From the NCBI GenBank assembly GCA_015099395.1, contig AP024096.1, positions 6,117,485 through 6,181,484 on the forward strand: a stretch of 64,000 bases of DNA, in the 5' to 3' direction. Origin of the DNA: Ktedonobacteria bacterium brp13 (GTDB taxonomy: Bacteria > Chloroflexota > Ktedonobacteria > Ktedonobacterales > Ktedonobacteraceae). The notes beneath the pieces were generated by a model, which was not told the DNA's origin, searched no databases, and saw only the letters and a list, made by a program, of their open reading frames with translations. This document shows, in pieces, positions 16,992 through 25,087 of this stretch (within the stretch, counting starts at the first letter, position 1; each line of letters starts with the position of its first letter). The position numbers and the translations under genes are program-made.

Positions 16992-18752
16992 ATGGATAAG
17001 AGGCAGATCGCTGACCTGATGGATGAGATAGCTACCCTGCTGGCATTGAAGGATGGGAGTAGTGTCTTTGAGATACGCGCCTATGAGAATGCATCACGTG
17101 CGATCAATGGACTGGATGGCGATATTGCTATCCTGGCGCGTGAGGGGAAACTAAAGGGGACACCTGGCCTGGGTCCTACAAGTATTAAGCGCATCGAGGA
17201 GGCACTGGAGACCGGGCATATAACCTTCTATGATGAACTGGTTGCCAATACGCCGCCAGTAAAGCTTGATATGTCACGTATCCCCGGTCTCGGTCCCAAG
17301 CGTATTAATACGATCTATCAACAACTCAATGTCACCAGCCTGGCTGAATTAGAGTCGGCCTGTAAGGATGATCGGGTGGCGCATATACCTGGCTTTGGCA
17401 AGAAGACGCAGGATAAGATCTTGCAGGGTCTTCAGTTTGTGCGTCAGCATGCCGATCGTTATCTATATGACGTTGCAGAGGCCGAGGCGGAGCGTATCCG
17501 TGTCGCTCTGGCTGAACAACCGGGCATTGTGCGTCTACAGGTTGCCGGTAGCTTGCGTCGCCGTCGCGAGACAGTCAAAGATATTGATATGGTTGCCAGC
17601 GTTGCGGACGATGCCGAGCTTGCCGTACGCAGTGCGATTATGGATTTCTTTACTAGCCAGCCATCGGTGAAAGCCATCACTGGCAAGGGCGAGACCAAGT
17701 CAAGTGTCGTACTCGATAGCGGGATTGCCATGGATTTTCGGCTGGTCAGCGATAGCCAGTTCCCCTATACGCTGCACCATTTCACCGGTTCGCGTGAGCA
17801 CCACATCCCCTTACGTCGTCGTGCGAACAGCATGCATATGACTATCAACGACTACGGTCTCTTCAGCGTTGAGGGCGAGAAGGAGACTCTGATCCCCTGC
17901 CAGACTGAGACCGATATCTATGCCGCGCTCAAGATGGAGTATGTCGAGCCAGAGCTACGCGAAGATATGGGTGAGATCGATGCTGCTATTCGCCATGAGC
18001 TGCCAAAACTTGTCGAAATGGATGACCTGCGTGGCGTTCTGCATGCCCACTCGACCTGGAGTGATGGTCATAATACCATTCGTGAGATGGCCGAGGCCTG
18101 TATTGAACGCGGCTATAACTACCTGGGGCTTACAGATCATAGTAAGGTTGCTGCCTATGCGGGTGGATTGGATGCCGCTGCGTTGAAGCGGCAGGGCGAA
18201 GAGGTTGATAAGCTTAATAAAGAGTTCGCTGGTCGTCTGCATATCTTTAAAGGGACCGAGTGCGATATCTTACGTGATGGTTCGCTAGACTTTGACGACG
18301 AGACCCTTGCCAGTCTGGACTTCGTCGTAGCCTCGATCCATAGCAACTTCAACTTGACGCAGGAAGAGCAGACGCAGCGTATGATCCGAGCGATCAGCAA
18401 TCCCTACGTAGATATTATCGGACATCTTACCGGACGTATCCTGTTAGGACGGCCCGGCTATCAGCTTGATATGGATGCTATTCTGGAGGCTGCCGCCCAG
18501 CATGGAGTCTGTATCGAAATCAACGCCCATCCCTCGCGTCTGGATCTGGATTGGCACTTTGTACATAAAGCGCGGGACCTCGGCATCAAGATTCCTGTCA
18601 ATCCTGATGCTCACTCGCTTGCAGGAATAGATGTAATGCGCTATGGTATAGGTGTCGCACGCAAAGGTTGGCTACGTGCTGAAGATGTCCTCAATACGCT
18701 AGAAACTGAAGCGTTGAAGGACTACTTCTACGTAAGAAGAAGTAAGAAGTAG
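16992..18752 (+). CDS. polX: DNA polymerase X family protein with PHP domain
   Basis: A 586-residue bacterial PolX, a gap-filling base-excision-repair polymerase with a C-terminal metal-dependent nuclease. N-terminal 8-kDa domain (about 1-90), helix-hairpin-helix IPGLGPKRI near 95-110, nucleotidyltransferase core with GSLRRRRETVKDIDMV near 192-207 (two catalytic Asp) and the third Asp in AMDFRLV near 248. The PHP domain (about 340-575) starts LHAHSTWSDG and has GLTDHS, GTECDI, ASIHSN, IGHLTGR and NPDAHS, so all metal ligands look intact. I start at the ATG at 16992, preceded by AGAGGA; an ATG at 16962 lies inside the previous gene. It forms an operon with the hypothetical gene at 16514. Confidence 0.96.
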   Translation: MDKRQIADLMDEIATLLALKDGSSVFEIRAYENASRAINGLDGDIAILAREGKLKGTPGLGPTSIKRIEEALETGHITFYDELVANTPPVKLDMSRIPGLGPKRINTIYQQLNVTSLAELESACKDDRVAHIPGFGKKTQDKILQGLQFVRQHADRYLYDVAEAEAERIRVALAEQPGIVRLQVAGSLRRRRETVKDIDMVASVADDAELAVRSAIMDFFTSQPSVKAITGKGETKSSVVLDSGIAMDFRLVSDSQFPYTLHHFTGSREHHIPLRRRANSMHMTINDYGLFSVEGEKETLIPCQTETDIYAALKMEYVEPELREDMGEIDAAIRHELPKLVEMDDLRGVLHAHSTWSDGHNTIREMAEACIERGYNYLGLTDHSKVAAYAGGLDAAALKRQGEEVDKLNKEFAGRLHIFKGTECDILRDGSLDFDDETLASLDFVVASIHSNFNLTQEEQTQRMIRAISNPYVDIIGHLTGRILLGRPGYQLDMDAILEAAAQHGVCIEINAHPSRLDLDWHFVHKARDLGIKIPVNPDAHSLAGIDVMRYGIGVARKGWLRAEDVLNTLETEALKDYFYVRRSKK

Positions 18753-18947
18753 TTCTCCACTGAGGGTGTCGATACAGATTACTATCATCCTCTTTTTAAG
18801 GATGAGTCTTTGAGACTTATACATGTATCAATGAACTGCTTGTATCTCTGCTTTCACGAACTGGTGGGTGCCACAGTAAAACAGTATTGTTGCCTGCTAT
18901 TTCGCTAGAGCGTGGTACCAGTATGAAGGAAAGAGGAAAAAGTAGCT

Positions 18948-19589
18948 ATGGCAGAGAAAGTAATTATAGAAGCAACGCCACGAACTGTCCTGGGTAAGGC
19001 CGCGAAACGCCTGCGTAAAGAGGGACTTATCCCAGCGAATGTCTATGGACACCATGTCGAGCCTGTAGCTGTGCAGTTGAGTGCCCTGGCATTTGATCGC
19101 TTGCGTCGTCAGCATGATACAACCAAGGTTATCACCTTGCAACTGGCTGATCATCCTGAAGAGACAGTGCTGGTACGCCATGTGCAGCATAATGCACTGA
19201 GCGATCAGATCATCCATATCGATTTCACACGTGTAGATGAGCAAGAGCGTATTGAGTCGAAGGTGCCGTTGAACTTTACTGGCGCAGCCCCTGGTGTCAA
19301 GATTCATGGTGGTGTCATGCTGCATCTGGTCGACGCGCTGGCTATCGAATGCGCGGCCTCAGATCTCGTTGAGCATCTGGATGTCGATATCTCTTCGTTG
19401 ACCGAGATCGATTCGACCCTCTATGCACGTGACATTCCGCTGTCGTCGAAGTATACTTTATTAGCTGATCCAGACGAGCCGATCGTGAAGATCGCAGCAC
19501 CACGTGTTGAGGAAGCGGCCGAGGCAGTAACTGCCTCTGAGACCACGAGTGCTGGGACTCCAGCAGCCTCCGAGAATACTGGAGCATAA
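18948..19589 (+). CDS. rplY: 50S ribosomal protein L25 / general stress protein Ctc
   Basis: A 213-residue L25 of the long CTC/TL5 type: an N-terminal 5S-rRNA-binding barrel (about 1-95; RTVLGKAAKRLRKEGLIPANVYG is its signature region, residues about 10-32) plus a C-terminal beta domain (about 95-185, ERIESKVPLNFTG). It ends in an Ala/Glu/Thr-rich, low-complexity tail of about 25 residues. It binds 5S rRNA in the large subunit, and in some bacteria the gene is stress-induced. AGAGGAAAAAG precedes the ATG. A strong terminator follows, so it is a single-gene unit. Confidence 0.95.
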   Translation: MAEKVIIEATPRTVLGKAAKRLRKEGLIPANVYGHHVEPVAVQLSALAFDRLRRQHDTTKVITLQLADHPEETVLVRHVQHNALSDQIIHIDFTRVDEQERIESKVPLNFTGAAPGVKIHGGVMLHLVDALAIECAASDLVEHLDVDISSLTEIDSTLYARDIPLSSKYTLLADPDEPIVKIAAPRVEEAAEAVTASETTSAGTPAASENTGA

Positions 19590-19620
19590 TTCTGAGCATT
19601 TGAGTCTTAAGGCCTTTCAG

Positions 19621-19652
19621 AGAGGCGATCGTTTATACCGATCGCCTCTTTG
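19621..19652 (+). terminator. rho-independent terminator of rplY
   Basis: AGAGGCGATCG at 19621-19631 pairs perfectly with CGATCGCCTCT at 19639-19649 across a seven-base loop, followed by a short T run. It sits 30 bp past the rplY stop. Confidence 0.85.
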
Positions 19653-19718
19653 TGGGCTCGAATGTGTACAGGCCTGTATCGCCTGTACAATCCAGAAGGA
19701 AGTGAGCGGTAGACACAG

Positions 19719-21044
19719 ATGCGTATAATGATTGTAACTGATCAATATCCTCCCATGATCGGAGGCGTTCCGAATGTCACACACGGCCTGGCGACCGATT
19801 TCGCTGAACGTGGTCATCAGGTATGGGTCATAGCTCCCAGTTATAGCACTCGTGATGTGAAGCGCATGGAAGGCCAGGTACGTGTCTATCGTTTCTCTTC
19901 ATTTGAATGGCCGACGTATCGCGAGTTGCGCATTCCTTTTCTCCCAATGGTACCAATACGGAATCTGATCAAGCGCGTCGATCCAGATATCATCCATATC
20001 CACTCACCCGTGGTACTGGGCAATATCGCCCAGATCATGGCCGGCGGACTGCGTAAGCCAGTAGTCGCCACCAATCACTATCTACCGACCAATATGAACG
20101 CCTCTATGAGCGACGACAGCATGTTCAGCAAACCGTTCAGTGATATCTCCTACGCGTATCTCGTGCACTTCTGTAACCGTTGCGACTTTGTCACGGCCCC
20201 GACCGAGACCGCGCTCAATCTGCTCTATGAACATGGTTTACGTGTGCCTGCGGCAGCCCTCTCCAACGGTATCGATCTCATCAAGTTTGCCCCTGCTCCA
20301 CGCGACCCGGAGATCCTGCGCTTCTTTGCATTGCCGGAGGATCGTCCGCTTATCCTGCATGTCAACCGCCTGAGTCCGGAGAAGCGTGTAGATGTTTTAT
20401 TAGATGCCATGGCAAAGATGAAAAATGATGCCCATCTTGCACTCGTGAGTAGTGGCCCCGCTGAAGCCATGCTACGTGCCCAGGTTGAGCGCCTCAAACT
20501 CAATGATCGCGTCAGTTTCCTGGGTTTTGTGCGCGAGGAAGATCTCTTGAGACTGCGCCATGCCTCAGATCTATTTGTTATCCCCTCAGAGGCCGACCTG
20601 CAGAGTCTGGCGACTATGGAAGCGATGGCCTGTGGCTTGCCCGTCATTGCCGCCAACTCCTATGCATTGCCAGAGCTCGTCCATCACAACGAGAACGGCT
20701 TCCTCTTCACTCCCAGTGATAGCGATGAGTTGGCATCCCAGATCGATCAGCTGATTTTTGACAAAGAGTGCAGGTTGCGCATGGGTGAACAGAGCCTCAA
20801 GATCATTGCCGCCCATGACCGCAACCATGTCCTGGATACCTGGGAAAACCTGTACCGGCGGCTATCCATCGAATTCCGCGAAGCCAAAGAGCTACGTGAA
20901 CATCTCATAGCCACCCGTAAATATACGGACCAGCGTGGCGCAGAGGCTCGCAAAGCTACGCGCCCGCATATACGCCGCACCGGTAACATCGGCTTCGATC
21001 GCCCTACTGGCCCCAAACCCAATAAAAAGACGAAGCGTGCGTAA
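19719..21044 (+). CDS. GT4-family glycosyltransferase
   Basis: A 441-residue retaining glycosyltransferase of the GT-B fold. N-terminal acceptor domain begins MRIMIVTDQYPPMIGGVPNVT, with the Gly-rich loop typical of GT4. The C-terminal donor domain shows VNRLSPEKRVDVLLDA near 215 and the E(x7)E catalytic region around SEADLQSLATMEAMACGLPVI near 290. The last ~45 residues are basic and probably disordered. Closest in layout to PimB/MgtA-type mannosyl- or glucosyltransferases that modify membrane lipids; the actual sugar and acceptor are not determinable here. GGAAGTGA precedes the ATG. It lies alone between rplY and the propeller protein. Confidence 0.9.
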   Translation: MRIMIVTDQYPPMIGGVPNVTHGLATDFAERGHQVWVIAPSYSTRDVKRMEGQVRVYRFSSFEWPTYRELRIPFLPMVPIRNLIKRVDPDIIHIHSPVVLGNIAQIMAGGLRKPVVATNHYLPTNMNASMSDDSMFSKPFSDISYAYLVHFCNRCDFVTAPTETALNLLYEHGLRVPAAALSNGIDLIKFAPAPRDPEILRFFALPEDRPLILHVNRLSPEKRVDVLLDAMAKMKNDAHLALVSSGPAEAMLRAQVERLKLNDRVSFLGFVREEDLLRLRHASDLFVIPSEADLQSLATMEAMACGLPVIAANSYALPELVHHNENGFLFTPSDSDELASQIDQLIFDKECRLRMGEQSLKIIAAHDRNHVLDTWENLYRRLSIEFREAKELREHLIATRKYTDQRGAEARKATRPHIRRTGNIGFDRPTGPKPNKKTKRA

Positions 21045-21220
21045 TGCTAACCCTATACGGATAAACCTGTGTATAGAAGAGGCACGATTATTCTGTTGCT
21101 TATTGCTATATGTTTGACTATTCGAGCAATGAGTGATACATTCTCTGCTGATATACCTTACTGATTACTCCTATTAATGAATAGACGGTATTTCCTCCCT
21201 TCTGAGGAAGCAAAAAACGT

Positions 21221-22342
21221 GTGTTTAATTTAGCTCAAACAGCTTGGCCCCGTTTCGGAGGTGATCGGGCAAATCGTTCGCTATCAGGTATTATCGGTCC
21301 TCATGCAACTCCTACATGGCAGAAAATCTCATTGCCAGCACATCACTCTGTTCGTTCTCCTGATAGAGAAGATGCCATCAGCGGCGTTATTGTCATGCCT
21401 GATGAGACACTTCGAGTGTGTCATGCAGGTATGCTTTCAGCCGCGACACTTACTGGTACAATCTTATGGCAGGTAGATCTTAGTAGTCTTATTCCAGAAG
21501 ATTGGCGCTGTCATTATTCACTACCGACCGCATTACAAACTGGAGAAACATTGCTTGTTCTTCCAGATGCTTTGCTCATCATTGATAGGCTTGGGGGTAT
21601 CCACAGAAGAGAGAACAGGCTTGCCTCTGGCGATTCTGGAAACTCTTTAGATAAGATCAATGCCCCTGATGACTCTGGGTTTTCGCCTAATCTTACGTAT
21701 AGTGGGTTTCCTATACTCTCTGCCATAGCTGGTGACGTTTATATTCTTAAAAAGGACCGGTGGCATGAAATTGGTGTCTATGGCCTTGATATCGTCACAC
21801 CAGCGGTCTACCCTGACAATTCTCTAGCCATTGCAGGTTATGCAGGCTCTGGATTTTGTAGAGTGGGCGTGGATGGAGAAAGACAATGGACAACACACGT
21901 AAAAATGGCCGATAAACTTCCCACTATCAACCATGAGCACATTGCTGCAATAGGATCAGATGATGGATACTCAGCGTTTTTTAGATCGGATGGAGAATTG
22001 ATCGGCGAGTACAAACATACTGCCACCTTTGCTGCGTATATTGATGGTGGCTGGATAGCTCTTTCTAAGCAGCGGCTTGCACGATTAACTACGGATGGAA
22101 GAGAAGTATGGGGATGCGAAATTTCCCGAGAAGATAATCTTATATTTGTAGAGCAGCCAATAGTCGATAGGGCAGGCTTCATTTTTGTCCGCCAGAAAGA
22201 GGGCTACTTGTGTTGTGATGCACATGGGCATAAAGCCTTTGAGATAAAGCTGCCTGCTATACCGCAGGGCCTCATGAGTATTGTAGCCCCTGGCACAATG
22301 GCTTACGTTATGGAGAGCGACCTGTTCATTGGCTGTGGTTGA
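21221..22342 (+). CDS. PQQ-like beta-propeller repeat protein, unknown function
   Basis: A 373-residue protein made of repeated beta blades with patterns such as GTILWQVDLSSL, GERQWTTHVKM and GREVWGCEI, i.e. the W-containing strand of PQQ-like quinoprotein propellers. There is no signal peptide and no sign of the calcium or PQQ residues of true quinoprotein dehydrogenases, so it is probably a cytoplasmic scaffold or binding propeller. The start is a GTG at 21221 with GAGGAAG nine bases upstream. Codon use and AT content appear a little higher than those of neighbours. It is not obviously in an operon. Confidence 0.7.
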   Translation: MFNLAQTAWPRFGGDRANRSLSGIIGPHATPTWQKISLPAHHSVRSPDREDAISGVIVMPDETLRVCHAGMLSAATLTGTILWQVDLSSLIPEDWRCHYSLPTALQTGETLLVLPDALLIIDRLGGIHRRENRLASGDSGNSLDKINAPDDSGFSPNLTYSGFPILSAIAGDVYILKKDRWHEIGVYGLDIVTPAVYPDNSLAIAGYAGSGFCRVGVDGERQWTTHVKMADKLPTINHEHIAAIGSDDGYSAFFRSDGELIGEYKHTATFAAYIDGGWIALSKQRLARLTTDGREVWGCEISREDNLIFVEQPIVDRAGFIFVRQKEGYLCCDAHGHKAFEIKLPAIPQGLMSIVAPGTMAYVMESDLFIGCG

Positions 22343-22419
22343 TACACATCTGTAGCTACAGATCCCTATTTTCTTCTTCTCTCTCTCTCGTTAATTAGAA
22401 TTGCTATAGAAGGAATAGT

Positions 22420-23094
22420 ATGCAACACCACTTACTCATTGATGCAGACGATACGCTTTGGGAAAACAATATCTATTATGAACAGGCAATCCACGCTTTT
22501 ATTACGTTTCTCAATCACTCGCACCTCACTCCAGAGGAGGTACGGGCTGTATTGGATGATGTAGAACGTCTCATGGGCTATGGATCGGTTAATTTTACCA
22601 GGAGTCTGGTTGAGACCTATAGCCGGCTTGTGGAAAAAGATCTTCGTGATGAGGATCTCCAGCAGGTGCGCCAGTTCGGTGAACAGATTCGCTCTCATCC
22701 TTTGCAGCTTATTGCTGGAGTCAAAGAGACGCTCGACTATCTGTCTCCGCGTCATGATCTTGTCTTACTGACGAAGGGAGATGTCGAAGAGCAGAGAATG
22801 AAGATTGAACAGTCGGGGATTGAGTCGTACTTCAGAGAGGTCCTGATTGTGCAAGAAAAGGACGTTGTTACTTATCATCATGTAGTCAAGAAATTGCTGG
22901 TTGATCCGCAACAGACATGGATGATCGGTAATTCTCCCCGTTCTGATATTAATCCAGCGCTGGCTGCCGGGCTCAATGCCGTCTATATCCCTCATCCTCA
23001 TACCTGGCGTTTAGAGCATGAAGAAGTCCAGCATTCTGGAGAGGGACGGCTGCTAACATTGTCCGCTTTTACCGATCTGCGTACGCAATTTTAA
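22420..23094 (+). CDS. HAD-superfamily hydrolase
   Basis: A 224-residue HAD phosphatase. Motif I is DADDTLW at residue 8 (nucleophile Asp, acid/base Asp two on); motif II is LLTKGD near 113; the Lys is near 143 (YHHVVKKLL); motif III is MIGNSPRSDINPA near 167, with the two metal Asp/Ser positions. A helical cap lies between motif I and motif II (about 15-95). This layout matches phosphoglycolate-phosphatase-like or YjjG-like nucleotidases. AGAAGGAA is upstream. The MazG-like pyrophosphohydrolase gene begins 21 bp after its stop, so the two may form a nucleotide-clean-up operon; that link is an inference. Confidence 0.9.
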   Translation: MQHHLLIDADDTLWENNIYYEQAIHAFITFLNHSHLTPEEVRAVLDDVERLMGYGSVNFTRSLVETYSRLVEKDLRDEDLQQVRQFGEQIRSHPLQLIAGVKETLDYLSPRHDLVLLTKGDVEEQRMKIEQSGIESYFREVLIVQEKDVVTYHHVVKKLLVDPQQTWMIGNSPRSDINPALAAGLNAVYIPHPHTWRLEHEEVQHSGEGRLLTLSAFTDLRTQF

Positions 23095-23115
23095 CAAAAG
23101 AAAAGAGAAAGAAGT

Positions 23116-23436
23116 ATGGTTGCTTTACCTGAACATCCTACCTTGCCAGAACTACAACACTATATGGACGAAATTTGCAAAGAACGAGGTTGGACGAAAG
23201 ATAGTTATGCTGAAAAGTTTCTACTGTTCACTGAGGAGGTTGGCGAGTTAGCGAAAGCTATACGCAATACACAGGGCCTCTACCATGAGCAGGCCAGTCA
23301 AAAGACTCTGGAGCTTGAAGAAGAATTCTCTGACGTTTTAAGCTACCTGCTGGACCTGGCTAATTGTTTTCACGTTGACTTAGAAAAAGCATTTCGTGAG
23401 AAAGAGCAGATTAACGCGACCAGAACATGGGAGTAG
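23116..23436 (+). CDS. MazG-like nucleotide pyrophosphohydrolase
   Basis: A 106-residue all-alpha NTP pyrophosphatase of the MazG/RS21-C6 family. The Mg-binding motif EEVGELAKAIR (residues about 39-49) is followed by ELEEEFSDVLSYLLDLAN (about 70-87), giving the EExxE(12-28)ExxD pattern. These enzymes hydrolyse non-canonical or excess dNTPs to the monophosphate. It follows the HAD gene by 21 bp. A second, much larger MazG is at 49278, so the organism has two unrelated-length members in this window. Confidence 0.88.
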   Translation: MVALPEHPTLPELQHYMDEICKERGWTKDSYAEKFLLFTEEVGELAKAIRNTQGLYHEQASQKTLELEEEFSDVLSYLLDLANCFHVDLEKAFREKEQINATRTWE

Positions 23437-23474
23437 TAGAAATAAGGAGAGCCGGGGGGCTGAGTGCATGGCGG

Positions 23475-23765
23475 CTAAGCTCCCCAACGCTGATGGCGCA
23501 GACGTGCAACGTTGCGCTCGATATCCCAACGTATCTGAATAAAGTGATAGTCAAGCCAGCTTTTCAATAAGAACCACAAAGGCTCCGCTTGCTGCATAGG
23601 AGGGAGATAGCGCTGCGTATAGTGATAGTGATAGTGATCGTCATCAGTCGGAACATAGATAGGGGCGAGTGCCCGACCGTGTAGCCAGAGTTGTCCACAC
23701 AGACGTCGCGGGTGGTCAGAGGATGCGGAAGGTGTGCCTGCGTCCGTGTCCGTGGATATATCCAT
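23475..23765 (-). CDS. hypothetical 96-residue protein beginning at the end of an RNA repeat
   Basis: A 96-residue protein that I do not recognise. It starts at an ATG (23765-23763) that is the last codon shared with the 447-bp structured repeat; AAAGGA six bases upstream, also inside the repeat, is its ribosome site. The N-terminal ~20 residues are Asp/Thr/Ser/Ala-rich, the middle has a His/Tyr-rich HYHYHY run, and the C-terminal half is Trp-rich (W at about 65, 72, 82 and 95) and helical. Codon use resembles that of the neighbours, and the gene ends before the convergent MazG-like gene. An ATG at 23789, also in frame, would add eight residues encoded by the repeat. Confidence 0.6.
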   Translation of the reverse strand: MDISTDTDAGTPSASSDHPRRLCGQLWLHGRALAPIYVPTDDDHYHYHYTQRYLPPMQQAEPLWFLLKSWLDYHFIQIRWDIERNVARLRHQRWGA

Positions 23766-24210
23766 AAGAAATCCTTTCTGGGGACCCATACGCCTTCAGG
23801 CGATGGGAGGAAAGAAAGGCGTCCGCAGACGCACAATGTTTCAAGCCGTCCCCTTGCGGAGGAAGAACAGAAGTGCGGTCTGTCCTTCAATGCCAGAGAT
23901 GGCTGGCACCCTTTTCCGCACAAAGTAATGTGTGCCTCGTCGATGATAGCGGTCTGCACGTCTCCTGAGCACTGGCTTAACCCTCGTAGACCTGGTTAAC
24001 TCAGAAGTTATAGAGCAATGCGCTGGCATGCACGCATTGGTACGTTCTTGAAGCATTGCCGCTATCGTAGCCCGATAACCGTTTCCCGCCCCAAGGGGCA
24101 TGCAAGGAACAGTCCTGGCTGGGACTGGTCAGGTAAGCTCGCAGAGAAGACGGGCAGAAACCACCCCATCTCTACAAGCCCGTCCCGTTTAGGGGACAGG
24201 GCTCCTGACC
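23763..24210 (-). ncRNA. structured RNA repeat, copy A (possible HEARO/omega-RNA-like element or leader)
   Basis: A ~448-bp unit that recurs on the opposite strand at 37569-38015. Read on the minus strand it starts GGTCAGG, which pairs with CCTGACC about 75 nt later, enclosing further hairpins. It ends with AAAGGA-N6-ATG. A later stem is CAATGCG/CGCATTG here (24016-24022 with 24033-24039) but CAGTGGG/CCCACTG in the other copy: two compensatory pair changes. The GCTTGT/GCGAGC stem here needs G-U pairs that exist only if the minus strand is transcribed; the other copy has GCTTGT/ACAAGC. This is good evidence for an RNA read toward the downstream ATG. Identity as a stand-alone HEARO (IscB omega-RNA) is suggested by size, layout and host group, not proven. 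No iscB or tnpB is nearby. Confidence 0.75.
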
Positions 24211-24628
24211 GTATATGTTGACTCCTGATAATAGCAAAAGGTAGCATCAGTCGCATTGGCGGTACCAAAGGTAGCCGAAAAACAGTGCTCATGAGGGTGG
24301 TGCCTATCTGTTTTATAGTATAACGTATCTCGTTGTGTTTGTCCAGATTCTATACTTACCGCATTGTTGCTCTCCTGCTCTTTCTCCTGCCTGATATGTT
24401 TTTCATAGATAGATTGACAAAAAATGAATTTGTTCCGTATAATGTAAGACGAGATTTACATTAAGTGAGATGCATAAATCAATGCTGATTGTGTTAGCAT
24501 ATGTAGATGCACTGGTTGTAGCAGGCAAGTAATACTGTGCCATACGTGCGGCAGCATTCAGGTAGTGCCTGATAGGTATAGGTATAGATATAGTTGAGGA
24601 TATGTGTCAGGGGAAAGGGGTTGGTTAG
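24211..24628. other. intergenic region between RNA repeat A and the KGG gene
   Basis: 418 bp without a credible gene. It must hold the minus-strand promoter (or, if the omega-RNA idea holds, the guide) of repeat A next to 24210, and it contains the strong plus-strand promoter described at 24414. I see nothing else structured. Confidence 0.6.
24414..24443 (+). promoter_or_regulatory. consensus sigma-70 promoter of the KGG-repeat gene
   Basis: Perfect -35 TTGACA at 24414-24419 and perfect -10 TATAAT at 24438-24443, spacer 18 bp. The start codon is about 185 bp downstream, leaving a long 5' untranslated region. Confidence 0.8.
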
Positions 24629-24979
24629 ATGATGTTTGATGATGATGATGTAAAGCCCATACCCATGTCGACGTCGGAAGCTGGTCGTAAGGGAGGTAGT
24701 ACGGTTCGCGATAGATATGGTGAAGACTACTATCGGCGGATCGGAAGAAAAGGAGGGACCACACTCAAAGAACAACGAGGAAGTGACTACTATCGCGAAA
24801 TAGCTCAGAAAGGTGGGATGGCGAACGTAAGTAAGTACGGTGCGAAACACTTTTCAGTCATGGGTAAAAAAGGCGGTAATACGACCAAGTCACGCCAGGA
24901 TCCAGACTTCTATAGTCGGATCGGTAAGATGGGTGGTGCCGCCAGGCGTCAGAAGAAAATGGAGCAGGAGAGCACATAA
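24629..24979 (+). CDS. KGG-repeat (stress-induced, Con-10/Em-like) protein
   Basis: A 116-residue, strongly charged, Gly-rich protein with five tandem ~20-residue repeats built on (R/K)KGG or MGG followed by an aromatic pair: RKGGSTV, RKGGTTL, QKGGMAN, KKGGNTT and KMGGAAR, with DYY/DFY in between. This is the KGG motif of general-stress proteins such as YciG and of fungal Con-10, thought to be unstructured hydrophilins linked to desiccation or sporulation. It has no signal peptide. GGAAAGGGG lies upstream of tandem ATGs at 24629 and 24632. It has its own consensus promoter at 24414. Sporulation is common in Ktedonobacteria, but that link is inference. Confidence 0.9.
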   Translation: MMFDDDDVKPIPMSTSEAGRKGGSTVRDRYGEDYYRRIGRKGGTTLKEQRGSDYYREIAQKGGMANVSKYGAKHFSVMGKKGGNTTKSRQDPDFYSRIGKMGGAARRQKKMEQEST

Positions 24980-24994
24980 GTAGTAATCGGAAGT

Positions 24995-25077
24995 GCCGTA
25001 GTAGAGGGAGAGCACATGCGAGCGTTTATTCACACACGATTTTCAGGGCTCTCCCTGCTCTGGTATGCCGCTACGGC
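24995..25077. repeat. nested inverted repeat between convergent genes
   Basis: GCCGTAG at 24995-25001 pairs with CTACGGC at 25071-25077, and inside it AGGGAGAGC at 25005-25013 pairs with GCTCTCCCT at 25048-25056. The tip loop is about 34 bp. It lies between the KGG gene and plsX, which converge, so it may terminate both or be a small mobile palindrome. Confidence 0.5.
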
Positions 25078-25087
25078 AACAAGGATG

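Noticed and set aside
24018..24221. Short open frames inside the RNA repeats
   Set aside because: The copies differ by compensatory base-pair changes and indels, not by synonymous changes, so the repeat is not coding in these frames.
24494..24850. Antisense open frame over the KGG gene
   Set aside because: Complement of the KGG repeats gives a long open frame by composition only; the plus-strand gene has a promoter and family motifs.
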